This document shows positions 27,460 to 36,339 of a DNA stretch of 64,000 nt, in pieces. A program made the translations under genes and the position numbers. This DNA is from Actinopolyspora halophila DSM 43834 (lineage in GTDB: Bacteria > Actinomycetota > Actinomycetes > Mycobacteriales > Pseudonocardiaceae), in contig NZ_AQUI01000002.1 in assembly GCF_000371785.1 (NCBI RefSeq), forward strand, positions 4,885,352 through 4,949,351. The letters run 5' to 3'. Below the pieces are notes generated by a model. It was not told the origin of the DNA and searched no databases. It worked only from the letters and a program-made list of their open reading frames with translations. Within the stretch, counting starts at the first letter, position 1; the number at the start of each line of letters is the position of its first letter.

Positions 27460-29136
27460 TCAACCGACCACGGCGGCCGAAACCGCCTCGAGCAGTCGCT
27501 CGTGGACCCCGCGCAACCCCGCTCGCGGCGCACGGACCTCCACCACCCGCAGCCCCCGCCGGTACCGCAGGGCGGAGGCCAGCTCCTCCCGACCGGTCAC
27601 CAGCTCGTGGGGAACGTGGTGCGCCGCGCACAGCGCTGCCAGATCCGTTCCGTGCGGCGTGCCGAAAACGCGCTCGAAAGTCGCGGAACGCGCGGAACGG
27701 CCCTGCTCGAGCAGGCTGAAGATCCCGCCGCCGTCGTCGTTGTACACCACGATCGTCAGATCGGGGCGCCGCTCGTGCGGACCGAGCAGCAGACCGTTGG
27801 AGTCGTGCAGGAAACCGAGGTCCCCCAGCAGCGCGTAGTTCGGCCCCGCGCTCTCCAGCGCCACCCCCACCGCAGTGGAAACCAGACCGTCGATACCGGC
27901 CGCACCGCGGTTGCGGTGCACTCGGACATCAGGCCTGCGCGCCCCGCACAACGCGACGTCCCGGGCCGGATTGGACGATCCCAGCACCAGCAGCGAGTCC
28001 GCGGGAAGCGCCTCGACCAGCCACCTGGCCACGACCGGTCCGCTGTCCACTTCCTCCCGCTCCAACGCCGCGTTCAACTCCGTGCGCGCCTCGTGGTCCG
28101 CGGCGCGCCAGGAGTCCAGCCACTCCGGGTCGGGAGTCACGGCCGTGGTGTCCAACCTGCCCACCACCGCCGAGACGTCGTGCGCGGGCGCGGGCCAGCC
28201 GTCCGGGTCGGAGTGCACCAGGATCACCTCGACCCCGCTGTCGGCGAGCAACCGCTGAACCTGGCGGAACACGGTCGGGCGTCCGACGCAGACCACCTGC
28301 TCCGGACGATGCTGCCGCACGAACTCCGGCAGCGCGAGCAACCACGTTCCGGTCGACAGCGTGTTGTCCCCTGCCGTCACCCCGCCCGTCTCGGACACCA
28401 GCGGCCAGCCGAGCACCTCCGCCCACGTGGTGGCCCGCCCGGCCATGTCCTGATCGGCGAGGATCACCAGGCCACGCGCGGAACGCACCTCGGCCACCGG
28501 GGAGACCTCGGCCGCCGCGCCGAAACCGGTCCAGGGTCCGCCGTCGGCACGCCCCTCCAGCGACTCGCACCACTCCGCACCACCGTCCTCCTCCGGAACC
28601 AGGGGCTCCCGGAACGGGACGTTGAGGTGCACCGGCGCGCACTGGCGAGCCCCACCCGAGGCGGTGTGCACCGCGCGGCAGACCTGACTGCGCCAGTACG
28701 CGTTCTGCCCGGGCCGGTTCTCGGCCACGGCGATCTCGTCGAACGACCGCACCGCCGAGGTGTAGAGCCGGTTCTGGTCGATCGACTGGTTGGCCCCGGC
28801 CGCGCGCAGCTCCGGAGGACGATCGGAGGTGAGCACGATCAACGGCACCCCGGAGTGACGGGCCTCGCTGACCACGGGGTGCAGGTTCGCCGCCGCCGTG
28901 CCGGAAGTGCACACCACCGCCACGGGAGATCCGGCCGCCGCGAGCCCCAGTGCCAGATAACCCGCGCTGCGCTCGTCGACGCGCACGTGCAGCCGGACCC
29001 GCCCGGCGACCTCGGCCTGCTGCAGCGCGAAGGCGAACGCCGCGTTGCGGGAACCCGGCGACAGCACCACGTGACGCACGCCGTCGCGTACGAGTTCGTC
29101 GACCATGACCTCGGCCTGCGCCGTCGCGGGATTCAA
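27460..29136 (-). CDS. menD: SEPHCHC synthase MenD
   Basis: Thiamine-diphosphate enzyme that adds 2-oxoglutarate to isochorismate in menaquinone synthesis, 558 residues. Visible: VDELVRDGVRHVVLSPGSRNAAFAFAL, RVDERSAGYLALGLA (with the catalytic Glu), VVCTSGTAAANLHPVVSEARHSGVPLIVLTSDRPPEL, GANQSIDQ, and the ThDP-binding GDLGFLHDSNGLL with VYNDDGGGIFSLL. A TTG start at 29134-29136 (LNPATAQAEVMVDEL) is proposed. It gives the family N-terminus and has a GGAG site, while no in-frame ATG or GTG fits; the frame continues upstream without homology. Confidence 0.93.
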   Translation of the reverse strand: MNPATAQAEVMVDELVRDGVRHVVLSPGSRNAAFAFALQQAEVAGRVRLHVRVDERSAGYLALGLAAAGSPVAVVCTSGTAAANLHPVVSEARHSGVPLIVLTSDRPPELRAAGANQSIDQNRLYTSAVRSFDEIAVAENRPGQNAYWRSQVCRAVHTASGGARQCAPVHLNVPFREPLVPEEDGGAEWCESLEGRADGGPWTGFGAAAEVSPVAEVRSARGLVILADQDMAGRATTWAEVLGWPLVSETGGVTAGDNTLSTGTWLLALPEFVRQHRPEQVVCVGRPTVFRQVQRLLADSGVEVILVHSDPDGWPAPAHDVSAVVGRLDTTAVTPDPEWLDSWRAADHEARTELNAALEREEVDSGPVVARWLVEALPADSLLVLGSSNPARDVALCGARRPDVRVHRNRGAAGIDGLVSTAVGVALESAGPNYALLGDLGFLHDSNGLLLGPHERRPDLTIVVYNDDGGGIFSLLEQGRSARSATFERVFGTPHGTDLAALCAAHHVPHELVTGREELASALRYRRGLRVVEVRAPRAGLRGVHERLLEAVSAAVVG

Positions 29137-29182
29137 ACGACCACTCCAGCTTCGCGGTGGATGTGCGGCTCGGGCCAGACTA

Positions 29183-29212
29183 TTGACGTCCTCCCCACCG
29201 CTGAAGCCGGGG
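29183..29212. mobile_element. possible right-end remnant of an IS200/IS605-type TnpB element
   Basis: Reading leftward, the segment forms a CCCC/GGGG stem around a TTCA loop and then GGGGAGGACGTCAA. That resembles the 3-prime end of the transposon-end RNA scaffold of actinobacterial TnpB elements, which closes with a hairpin and a short TCAA. No tnpB or tnpA remnant is visible beside it, so at most this is a scar. It sits 47 bases upstream of the menD start. Confidence 0.35.
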
Positions 29213-29380
29213 CCCGCTCGCTGCGAAATCCGGTCGGGAGGCCGATGAGCGGGTCGACGGTGCCGCGCCGTGGGGAGAGTGCTCGGCGGTGGCGGCGGAA
29301 GGAGCCACGCGACCGAAGGGAAACTCACATCAGCCCCGGGCACGGTCCGGAGCGGGAGCGGACCGGCGGACAATGCCGGT

Positions 29381-30655
29381 ATGAGCAGCACGCGGAGACT
29401 TCGCCCCCTGAAGGTCCCCGACGGGGCCCGTGCCCCGGAGATCCTGCCCGAACTGCGCCGGGCGCTGGACGGCGACGGCCCGGCCCTGCTTCCGATTCCG
29501 GAAGAGGACCCCGCCGCCCGCGAAACCGCCAGGGCGCTCGGAGCGGACGAGCCGCTGGATCCGGAGGAGGACTCCCCGCGGGATCCGACAGCGCTCGTGA
29601 TCGCGACCTCCGGTTCCACCGGGCAGCCCAAGGGAGTGTTGCTGTCCTCGGCGGCACTGCGCGCCTCCGCGCGAGCCACCCACCGGCATCTGGGCGGACC
29701 GGGGCAATGGCTGCTGGCCATGCCCGCACATCACATCGCGGGCATCCAGGTCCTGATCCGCTCGCTGCTGGCGGACCGTCCCGCCCCAGCCGTCGACTCG
29801 ACGGCGGGCTTTCGCCCCGAGGTCTTCGCCGACACGGCCGAGGAAGTGCTGTCCGTCCCGGACAGGCACTACACGGCGCTGGTGCCCACCCAGCTCGGCA
29901 GGCTGCTCGCCCCCGAGAGCGATCCGCGCGGGCTGCGGGCGCTGCGCGCTTTCGACGCGGTGCTGGTCGGCGGCTCGGCCATCGCGCCGAGCCTGCTGGA
30001 CAGCGCGCGGCAAGCGGGCGTGAACGTGGTCACCACATACGGGATGAGCGAGACCGCGGGTGGATGCGTCTACGACGGGAAGCCCCTGCCCGGCGTCGAG
30101 GTGCACGTCGAAGCCCCCTCACCCGGCGCGATCAGCCTCTCCGGGCCGACCCTGGCGCGCGGCTACCGCCGTTCCGGAGGCGGCACGGCCTTCGCCGACG
30201 GCTGGTTCCGCACCGGCGACCTGGGCGAGTGGCGGGACGGGCAGCTCGACGTCCTCGGCAGAGCGGACGACTTGATCGTCACCGGCGGAGTCAACGTGGC
30301 CCCGGCCGTGGTCGAACGTGCGCTGAGCGAGCACCCGCTGGTCCGGGAGGTCTGCGTGCTGGGCGGTCCGGACCCGGAGTGGGGACAGGCCGTACTGGCC
30401 GCCGTGGTCCCCGCGGGGGAAGCGCCCCCGCCCGAGGAGCTGCGTGCGGCCGTGCGCGAGCGGGCAGGTGCCGTGTGCGTTCCCAAGCGGTTCGCCGTGC
30501 TGGACGAACTTCCCCGCCGTGGCCCGGGCAAACCGGACAGGACGGCGCTGCTCGGGATGTTCGCCTGCCACGGGGAGAACGAGTCCTCGACGGGGCTGCC
30601 CACCGGGTCGGACGATCCGATGCGCGAGGATGACCCCCATGGCCTCAGTCGCTGA
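29381..30655 (+). CDS. menE: o-succinylbenzoate-CoA ligase MenE
   Basis: AMP-forming acyl-CoA ligase of menaquinone synthesis, 424 residues, somewhat short for the superfamily as is usual for actinobacterial MenE. Motifs: VIATSGSTGQPKGVLLSS (P-loop), PAHHIAGIQVLIRSL, TTYGMSETAGGCVYDGKPLPGVEV, WFRTGDLGEW, GRADDLIVTGGVNVAP and the C-terminal catalytic lysine in RGPGKPDR. It starts at the ATG at 29381. It is divergent from menD and overlaps menA by about 17 bases, so the two are probably co-translated. Confidence 0.93.
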   Translation: MSSTRRLRPLKVPDGARAPEILPELRRALDGDGPALLPIPEEDPAARETARALGADEPLDPEEDSPRDPTALVIATSGSTGQPKGVLLSSAALRASARATHRHLGGPGQWLLAMPAHHIAGIQVLIRSLLADRPAPAVDSTAGFRPEVFADTAEEVLSVPDRHYTALVPTQLGRLLAPESDPRGLRALRAFDAVLVGGSAIAPSLLDSARQAGVNVVTTYGMSETAGGCVYDGKPLPGVEVHVEAPSPGAISLSGPTLARGYRRSGGGTAFADGWFRTGDLGEWRDGQLDVLGRADDLIVTGGVNVAPAVVERALSEHPLVREVCVLGGPDPEWGQAVLAAVVPAGEAPPPEELRAAVRERAGAVCVPKRFAVLDELPRRGPGKPDRTALLGMFACHGENESSTGLPTGSDDPMREDDPHGLSR

Positions 30656-31511
30656 ATGGGTGGAAGGTGCCCGCATCCGTACCCTGCCGAACGCGATCGC
30701 CCCCGTGATCGCGGGCAGCGGCGCCGCGCTCGGCACCTCCGGGTTCGACCTTCCGTTGAGCTTGTTGGCCCTGGCCGTGTCACTACTGCTGATCACGGGG
30801 GTCAACTTCGCCAACGACTACTCCGACGGTATTCGCGGCACGGACGAGGAGCGGACCGGCCCGCAACGCCTCGTCGGCTCGGGAGCGGCCAATCCGCGCA
30901 GCGTGCTCGCGGCGGCGCTGGCCTGCTTCGCGCTGGCGGCGATCGCCGGGTTGGCCGTGCTGTACCTGAGCGGACACTGGTGGCTGCTGCTGCTCGGCGC
31001 GGCCAGCATCGCGGGAGCCTGGTTCTACACCGGGGGGAAGCACCCCTACGGTTACGCGGGACTCGGCGAACTGGCCGTTTTCTGCTTCTTCGGCCCCGCG
31101 GCGGTGTTGGGCACGATGTACGTGCAGGCCGACACCGTCAACGGATCCGGCATCGGGGCGGCGGTCGCGATGGGGTCGTTCTCCAGCGCGGTGCTGGTGG
31201 CGAACAACCTGCGCGACATCCCCACCGACACCGTCAGCGGCAAACGCACCCTGGCCGTGCTGCTCGGCGACAGGGACACCAGAACCCTGTACGTGCTGCT
31301 CATGCTGCTGCCGTTTCTGATCAGCACGCTCACGGCGCTGCGGATCCTGCCCGCACTGCTCGGATTCCTGGCCCTGCCGCTGGTCATAACTCCACTGCGG
31401 ACGGTGATCGGCGGCAGGACCGGGCTGAGCCTGCTGCCCGTGCTGCGGGACACGGGACTGGCCATGCTGCTGTGGTCCGTGACCACGGCGATCGGGTTCG
31501 CCGTCGCGTGA
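30639..31511 (+). CDS. menA: 1,4-dihydroxy-2-naphthoate polyprenyltransferase MenA
   Basis: Integral membrane UbiA-family prenyltransferase joining the naphthoate ring to the polyprenyl chain, 290 residues with about nine helices. The first aspartate-rich motif is NFANDYSDGIRGTD and the second region reads NNLRDIPTDTVSGKRTLAVLLGD, both typical of MenA. The ATG at 30639 has GAGGA eight bases upstream; an alternative ATG lies at 30630. The start lies inside the end of menE. A hairpin begins at the stop codon. Confidence 0.94.
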   Translation: MASVAEWVEGARIRTLPNAIAPVIAGSGAALGTSGFDLPLSLLALAVSLLLITGVNFANDYSDGIRGTDEERTGPQRLVGSGAANPRSVLAAALACFALAAIAGLAVLYLSGHWWLLLLGAASIAGAWFYTGGKHPYGYAGLGELAVFCFFGPAAVLGTMYVQADTVNGSGIGAAVAMGSFSSAVLVANNLRDIPTDTVSGKRTLAVLLGDRDTRTLYVLLMLLPFLISTLTALRILPALLGFLALPLVITPLRTVIGGRTGLSLLPVLRDTGLAMLLWSVTTAIGFAVA

Positions 31512-31545
31512 CCGGGACTCACACGCTTGTGCGCGAGTCCCGGTC
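31510..31545. terminator. hairpin terminator after menA
   Basis: GACCGGGACTC (31510-31520) pairs perfectly with GAGTCCCGGTC (31535-31545) across a 14-base loop. It lies between convergent menA and the leftward gene ending at 31590, so it may serve both directions. Confidence 0.8.
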
Positions 31546-31589
31546 GGACGGAAGACCGCGCGGAAACGCGGGCCGAGGCGGATTCGGCG

Positions 31590-32066
31590 TCAGCGCCGCC
31601 GGATCCGCACCAGTCCGTACACCCAGTTGATCGCGAGCCCCAGCGGCACCGCGGCAGCCACGGCCAGGCCGATCTGGAACAGGCGTGAGGTGGCCAGCTC
31701 GTACACCTGGAGAGCGGTTCCGGTGCGCACCGTGACTTCCTGATCACAGGTCATCGTGGCGGGGCCGGAGAACCAGCGCTCGTAGTACCTGTAGTGCTGG
31801 GACCTTTTGCGCGGACTGATGATCTGACGTTCCTCCCCGTTCGCGGGGACCACGTCGCAGTACGCCGCCGTATGCTTGCGCGAACGCTTCTCGATACCGA
31901 TATCGCCGTTTTCCCAGTCGAACTGCTCGGTCACCCTGTCATGGCCGTGCTCCACCATCACCATGTACGTGGAGTTCAAAGTCCCGTAGCCGTACATCGC
32001 CGCGAATCCGAGCACGAGCAGACCGGCCCAACCGATCGTAAGGCCGAGCACCACTTTCTTTAACAT
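31590..32066 (-). CDS. hypothetical membrane protein, two helices
   Basis: 158 residues, not recognised. One membrane helix lies near the N-terminus (residues 5-27) and a second near residues 128-150. Between them is an extracytoplasmic domain with two cysteines (AAYCDVV and MTCDQE) that could form a disulfide, plus many charged and aromatic residues. It ends RIRRR. It begins a run of small genes of this type upstream of bldC. Confidence 0.65.
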   Translation of the reverse strand: MLKKVVLGLTIGWAGLLVLGFAAMYGYGTLNSTYMVMVEHGHDRVTEQFDWENGDIGIEKRSRKHTAAYCDVVPANGEERQIISPRKRSQHYRYYERWFSGPATMTCDQEVTVRTGTALQVYELATSRLFQIGLAVAAAVPLGLAINWVYGLVRIRRR

Positions 32067-32117
32067 TCGTCCTCTCTCGCCGTTTCCTCCACGCGGAGGA
32101 GAGTCCCCGTAAACCCC

Positions 32118-32507
32118 TCACTCCGGCGGACGGTTCGGATCGTTCTCGATGACCTCGGCGACCTCGTGCCCCTCGTCGAGCATCTCCTTGGCCTGCTGCA
32201 TGTTGGGCACTCCGGAGGCGAACGCCGACTGCACCCCCTCGTCCCGCAGGGCACGTCCCTCGGCCACGTCCTCCCAGCTCAGCTCGCCCTCGTCGACGCG
32301 CCGTTGCAGCTCGGCGATCCCCTCCGGGGCCTCCCCCCTCCGGACGAGCTGCTCGATCCGCTCGGTCTGCTCGTCCGAGAGCTTGGCCTCGGGCAGTTCC
32401 CGGTTCATCTCGTCCGCGCGGGCACCCACGCGTTCGGCGTTGGCCAGTGCTTCCTCCAGCGCGGCCTCGGCGTCCCGAATCTCCTGGGTCTTCCAGTCCT
32501 CGTTCAC
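32118..32507 (-). CDS. hypothetical acidic helical protein
   Basis: 129 residues with very many Glu and Asp and no membrane segment. It is predicted mostly helical, with a heptad-like N-terminal half (DAEAALEEALANAERVGARADEMNREL). No signal peptide. The GTG at 32505-32507 has a purine-rich ribosome site. It sits directly downstream of the WXG-type gene, so it could act as its partner or chaperone; that is only context-based. Confidence 0.6.
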   Translation of the reverse strand: MNEDWKTQEIRDAEAALEEALANAERVGARADEMNRELPEAKLSDEQTERIEQLVRRGEAPEGIAELQRRVDEGELSWEDVAEGRALRDEGVQSAFASGVPNMQQAKEMLDEGHEVAEVIENDPNRPPE

Positions 32508-32588
32508 TTCTTCCCCCGACCTGTCGACTGCTCTCGTGCGAAAATTCGCCGCTCCGGACGAGCCCTTCCCCCGGCGGCGAGGGGCTCG

Positions 32589-33542
32589 CTACAGGGTCCC
32601 CGACATGGACGTCTGATAGCCCGAGTTCCCACCGTCGCCCTGGGAACCGGAGGGCCCGGTCGAAGCGGAACCGTCCTGTGCGGAACCACCACCGCCGCGC
32701 ATATCGGAGTAGGTCTGGCTCGTCTGAGTGGCCCCGTCCCGCACCTGAGTGGCTCCGTCGGCCACCTGCGTGGCTCCGTCGGTCACCCCGGACACGGCAC
32801 TGCTGAGCTCGCTGCCCTGGTCCAGGACCGCGTTGACGGCGTCCCCGGTGCTGCGCGGACCGTCACCACTGGCGATCTCCTTTATCTTGGAAAGCGAGGT
32901 CCCCGCGGACTTGACGCCCTCGATCATCTGCTGGACGCCCTCGTACATCTGCTTGATCGCCTCGATCATGTCCAGGATCATGAAAACGAGGTCGACGCAC
33001 TGCAGAACGAGACGTACCGCGTTCGCCCAGCCCCCGACCGGGATCCAGGCGGTGCAGGCGGCCTGGATCAGCCTGTTGACCAGCTTGGTCAACATCTCGA
33101 GGATCTTCGAGCACAGCATCTCCGAGGCATCGGCCGCCTTGGTGAAGCCCTGGCTGATCAGATCGGCCACCGCGGCGTCGGCCTCGAGGGCTACGGTCCA
33201 GGTCCCGACGATCATGGCCTCGAAGGAGGCCGCGGCGTCCCCCTCCCAGCTCTCGCGCAGATCGCTGGCACCGTGATTGATGTTCTCGCGGATCGCCCGC
33301 AGCGACTCGCCCACGGCCGTCCACGCCTCGGCGTTCTGGCCGATCTTGGCGAAATCGCCGGTGATCGGCGAGATCAGGGACTCGACCAGGTTCTGGCCGG
33401 TCACCTGCTCGTAGATCCAGTTGATCCCCTGGACCTGCCAGCTGGCCCCCTCGATCGCCGATTTCAGTCCTTCCGAACTGTCCTGGTTCGTCTCGACGTC
33501 GAGCTTGGCCAACGGATCGGCGGAGTCCTCGAACAACGCCAC
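32589..33542 (-). CDS. WXG100-like helical protein, probable type VII secretion substrate
   Basis: 317 residues. Residues about 60-100 contain a helix-WEG-helix pattern (LRESWEGDAAASFEAMIVGTW), the WXG hallmark. A long hydrophobic helical stretch with conserved Trp and Cys follows (LIQAACTAWIPVGGWANAVRLVLQCVDLVFMILDMIEAIKQMYEGVQQMIEGV), then short repeats VTDGATQVADGATQVRDGATQ and a Gly/Ser-rich tail. The GTG at 33540-33542 follows a GGGGGA site; the frame continues upstream without such a site. No ESX membrane machinery is in the window, so export would use machinery encoded elsewhere. Confidence 0.7.
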   Translation of the reverse strand: MALFEDSADPLAKLDVETNQDSSEGLKSAIEGASWQVQGINWIYEQVTGQNLVESLISPITGDFAKIGQNAEAWTAVGESLRAIRENINHGASDLRESWEGDAAASFEAMIVGTWTVALEADAAVADLISQGFTKAADASEMLCSKILEMLTKLVNRLIQAACTAWIPVGGWANAVRLVLQCVDLVFMILDMIEAIKQMYEGVQQMIEGVKSAGTSLSKIKEIASGDGPRSTGDAVNAVLDQGSELSSAVSGVTDGATQVADGATQVRDGATQTSQTYSDMRGGGGSAQDGSASTGPSGSQGDGGNSGYQTSMSGTL

Positions 33543-33675
33543 TGAGTTCCCCCTTTTTTCCTCGTCCGTGAGCGAAAACGCCGGTGCCTGCCGCTGATTA
33601 CTCGCCGCGCCACGGACAACCGGCGGCCGAGCGTCGAATCCCGCCTCCGGGATCCGACCCTCTCGGAAAACGGGC

Positions 33676-34005
33676 TCAGACCCGCATCCCGTCGAGTTCC
33701 GAGGAGATCTTGTCGAGCATCTGCTTGATCTTTTCCTCGCGCTCCTCGTAGTCCTCGGCCGTTTTGTCCAGTTCCTCACGAACCTGAGTGAGTCGGGACT
33801 TGGCCAGCTGCAACGTCTCGGAGTACAGGGCGGTCACCCCCTCCACCACGGGAATCAGGGCCGCCATGACCCCGGTGAAACCGCTGGTGTCCGAGGCCGT
33901 CTGGTTGGTGTACTCCTCGATCTTCCCGAAGTACTCCGCGTTGCGTTGCAGCAGTTCGCCGTACCCCTGCAACTGGGGAGTCGTCACCCGCGCCAGTGTC
34001 GTCAA
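33676..34005 (-). CDS. EspC-like small helical protein with type VII signal-like motif
   Basis: 109 residues in an all-helical hairpin arrangement, resembling small ESX-secreted proteins of the EspC/PE-like size class. Near the C-terminus the helix contains EDYEEREEK, which fits the YxxxD/E export motif of type VII substrates. It lies just upstream of the larger WXG-like gene, as partner genes commonly do. A TTG at 34003-34005 with AGGAGGG upstream is the best start; a GTG at 33985-33987 is the alternative. Confidence 0.65.
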   Translation of the reverse strand: MTTLARVTTPQLQGYGELLQRNAEYFGKIEEYTNQTASDTSGFTGVMAALIPVVEGVTALYSETLQLAKSRLTQVREELDKTAEDYEEREEKIKQMLDKISSELDGMRV

Positions 34006-34175
34006 CGTCCCTCCTGCCGATCGCTGCGGCGATGTCGGGACTCTGCCTAGCAATCACCCGTGTGGCGGATCGCGAATACGTTGAAAACGTTTCCTTTTCG
34101 TAATGTTCGGGTCGCGCCCCGCGAGGAAGTTCCACCGCGTGATCCCCACGGCGAGCGGAGACGGAAAAACACCGG

Positions 34176-34766
34176 TCAGTAGGCCAGCGGGCGCAGCACG
34201 CGGCGCGACACCTCGGTCGACGTGTCGCACTGCTCGGAATCCGCCTCAGGAGCGACCACCGTGACCTGCAGAGTCGCCCCGGCGACATCGGAATACACGG
34301 TGCAGTCGTTGGCGTGCGACGCGCTCGAAGCGGTAACCGGCAACGAGGTGACCGCCTCGGGACCGACCTCGTGATAACCGTCCGGTTGCGCAGCGATCAG
34401 CACGGAACGCTCTCCTTGCCGCTCGGGGAAGCGGCATCCCCGCACCGGCGGGTCGAAACTCACCTCTTCCGAGCTTCCGGACTCCACCGGAAAGGCCGAA
34501 CGCCCCAGTTCGTCCGGCCCCACCAGTTCGCACAGCCGCTCGGCGGACAGCTTCCCCAGCCGCTCCCGCTCCTTCTCGGGAACCTCCCGTGTGGGCGAAA
34601 CGCCGGAGGAGCCGGGGGAGGTTTCGGAGGAGTTCCCGGCTCCGTTCGTGGCGGAATCACCACCGGAACACCCGACGAGAGTGATCAAAAGCACCCCGGC
34701 GCACAGGGACACGCGCGTCGGGTCCGCCGAAGCACGCAGGAAACCGGCACCTGATTCACGAGACAT
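34176..34766 (-). CDS. DUF3558 lipoprotein
   Basis: 196-residue exported protein. A signal sequence ends in the lipobox LVGC (Cys33), followed by a Gly/Ser/Glu linker and then the DUF3558 pattern: LCELVGPDELGRSAFPV, GCRFPE, NDCTVYSDVAGATLQVTV, with cysteines likely forming disulfides. DUF3558 lipoproteins are common in Pseudonocardiales and often lie near type VII substrate genes, as here. Exact function unknown. A start after residue 18 would also leave an intact signal peptide. Confidence 0.82.
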   Translation of the reverse strand: MSRESGAGFLRASADPTRVSLCAGVLLITLVGCSGGDSATNGAGNSSETSPGSSGVSPTREVPEKERERLGKLSAERLCELVGPDELGRSAFPVESGSSEEVSFDPPVRGCRFPERQGERSVLIAAQPDGYHEVGPEAVTSLPVTASSASHANDCTVYSDVAGATLQVTVVAPEADSEQCDTSTEVSRRVLRPLAY

Positions 34767-34889
34767 GGGCCTCAGGATGCCTGATGGAGATTTTTCGCGC
34801 GGTTGTCATGGGCACTCGCCCCGCGGAGCTTCCCACCGACTTCCGCCGCCGTCACCCGACGACATCGAGCAGCCGCGCCCGGCCCGCGC

Positions 34890-35270
34890 TCATTCCTCCC
34901 GGCGGTCCGATTCCGGCTCCTCCGGATCGCGCTCCACCGGCGAGGAGTCGGCCGTTTCGCGGAGTTGGGCACGCAGTTGCTCCTTGCGCTGTCGGCGCAC
35001 ACGGCTCCGCTCGGCCATCCCAGCCGCCACTCTGCGACGCAGTCCCGAGAAAATCACCAGGGAAAGCGGCATCGCCACCACCACGGCCACGGCCAGGGCC
35101 ACGAGCAGCGGAACCCGGAAAAGCACGAGCACCCCCGCCAGCACGGCGAGCAGGCCGAAACGGGCCACGGTGTAAAGAGCGATGTCGAACGCCAACCGGC
35201 TCGACTCCCGCTCCTCCCGAGAGTTCTGGTCACCCGACTCGAAGTCGGGAGTTCCCTGCTGTTGCTGCAC
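34890..35270 (-). CDS. DUF4229-like membrane protein
   Basis: About 126 residues from a GTG at 35268-35270. Layout: a charged N-terminus, two closely spaced helices (RLAFDIALYTVARFGLLAVLAGVLVLF and PLLVALAVAVVVAMPLSLVIFSGL), then a highly charged tail rich in Arg and Glu. This matches DUF4229 proteins. The frame is open for 75 more codons upstream, but those look non-coding. No clear ribosome site was found, so the start is uncertain. Confidence 0.7.
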   Translation of the reverse strand: MQQQQGTPDFESGDQNSREERESSRLAFDIALYTVARFGLLAVLAGVLVLFRVPLLVALAVAVVVAMPLSLVIFSGLRRRVAAGMAERSRVRRQRKEQLRAQLRETADSSPVERDPEEPESDRREE

Positions 35271-35608
35271 CTCAGCCAGGGTAGAGGACGGCTGCGGACG
35301 CGGAACCGCCCGTTCGGCGAAACTCCCCCCGCCGGCGTCTCCGCTCCGCTGCGGGGTTCCGGCCGGAGAGCTGGTGGACAGGCGCCCGACGAGAAGTGAC
35401 TCGAAACACGTTCGGATCAACCGAAGGCGAACCGGGGCCGCGGCCGCCGCGAAAGCCGGTACGTTCCGAAAAGTCGCAGGTCGCCCGAACCGCACTTTTC
35501 GTCCCTTACTTTCCCTTTACCTGAACCCAACTGTTCGAGTACCCGGTGCGAGGAGTGCCAGGATGCGACCGGAATGCCCGGATACAACTTCGACCGTGGA
35601 GGTCATCA
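35271..35608. other. gap upstream of bldC
   Basis: No gene supported. It contains an AT-richer stretch around 35490-35535 that is the likely promoter zone of bldC, given that bldC starts at 35609 and reads rightward. No repeat of the dispersed family was recognised here. Confidence 0.4.
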
Positions 35609-35839
35609 GTGACAGCGTCGACCCAGCAGCTTCCGCAGAACAGCCAGGATCAACTGCTCACTCCAGGAGAGGTCGCCGCTATGTTCCGCGTCGACCCGAA
35701 GACCGTGACCAGGTGGGCCACCGCGGGCCGGATCGGGTCGATTCGCACGCCGGGCGGGCACCGCAGGTTCCGCGAATCCGAGGTCCGCACCATGCTCGCC
35801 GAGCTGACCAGCGATGTGGACACGGTGAACGGCGTCTGA
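35609..35839 (+). CDS. bldC: BldC-family MerR-like DNA-binding protein
   Basis: 76-residue winged-helix regulator nearly identical in pattern to Streptomyces BldC: LLTPGEVAAMFRVDPKTVTRWATAGRIGSIRTPGGHRRFRESEVRTMLAEL. BldC controls the timing of development by binding direct repeats at target promoters. The GTG at 35609 with GGAGG six bases upstream is a clear start. In mycobacteria the homologue (Rv0500A) sits next to proC; here it is 26 kb away from proC. Confidence 0.95.
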   Translation: MTASTQQLPQNSQDQLLTPGEVAAMFRVDPKTVTRWATAGRIGSIRTPGGHRRFRESEVRTMLAELTSDVDTVNGV

Positions 35840-36143
35840 CGGAGATTCCTCCGTTTCGGTCGTCGCGGGTCCACCGGAGCCGAGTTGACCGCCCTGCTGT
35901 GGTCACGCTCGATTTCCGCTTCCCGGGACGGGTATCGTGAAACCGACACGAAACGGACCAAGAGTTCTTTTCGGACGACTCGGAGGGCCGGGAACCACTC
36001 GGAACTCCGCGCGCTCGCCCGGAAGAGGTCCGCGAGGACCCGCCACTGGACTCGTTCGGTGTGCGACCGTACACATTAGGTGCCTGCCCGTTCCGAGCGT
36101 GTTCCGCTACCCTGGGAGCGGGGAGAAAACGGAGGTGGCCACG
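35840..36143. other. gap between bldC and a small membrane protein gene
   Basis: No gene supported. The sequence before 36144 includes GAACCACTCGGAAC and a short AT-rich segment (TACACATTAGG near 36068) that could hold the promoter of the small downstream gene. Confidence 0.35.
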
Positions 36144-36335
36144 ATGCTCTACGCCCTGGCTGCGATCGGCGCGGTGACACTGATCGTGCTCTTGTGGAAG
36201 GGCTTCGGCCCAATGCGCGAGGCACTCGAACAGCGGGAGGGCGAACAGCCCGGACGCCCGGCTCCCGACGACGATCCGGAATTCCTCCGCAGGATCGCGG
36301 AGCAGCAGAACAAACCCGGTGAGGACAACCGCTGA
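36144..36335 (+). CDS. small single-helix membrane protein
   Basis: 63 residues: an N-terminal membrane helix (MLYALAAIGAVTLIVLLWKGF) and a short charged cytoplasmic tail ending PEFLRRIAEQQNKPGEDNR. The ATG at 36144 has GGAGG eight bases upstream. Similar tiny proteins occur near bldC in related actinomycetes, from memory. Function unknown. It is followed after a few bases by an exceptional hairpin. Confidence 0.75.
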   Translation: MLYALAAIGAVTLIVLLWKGFGPMREALEQREGEQPGRPAPDDDPEFLRRIAEQQNKPGEDNR

Positions 36336-36339
36336 GCAG

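Noticed and set aside
27109-30633. 1174-codon open frame on the plus strand crossing menD and menE
   Set aside because: It runs antisense to the well-supported menD and out of frame with menE; the composition is that of a shadow frame.
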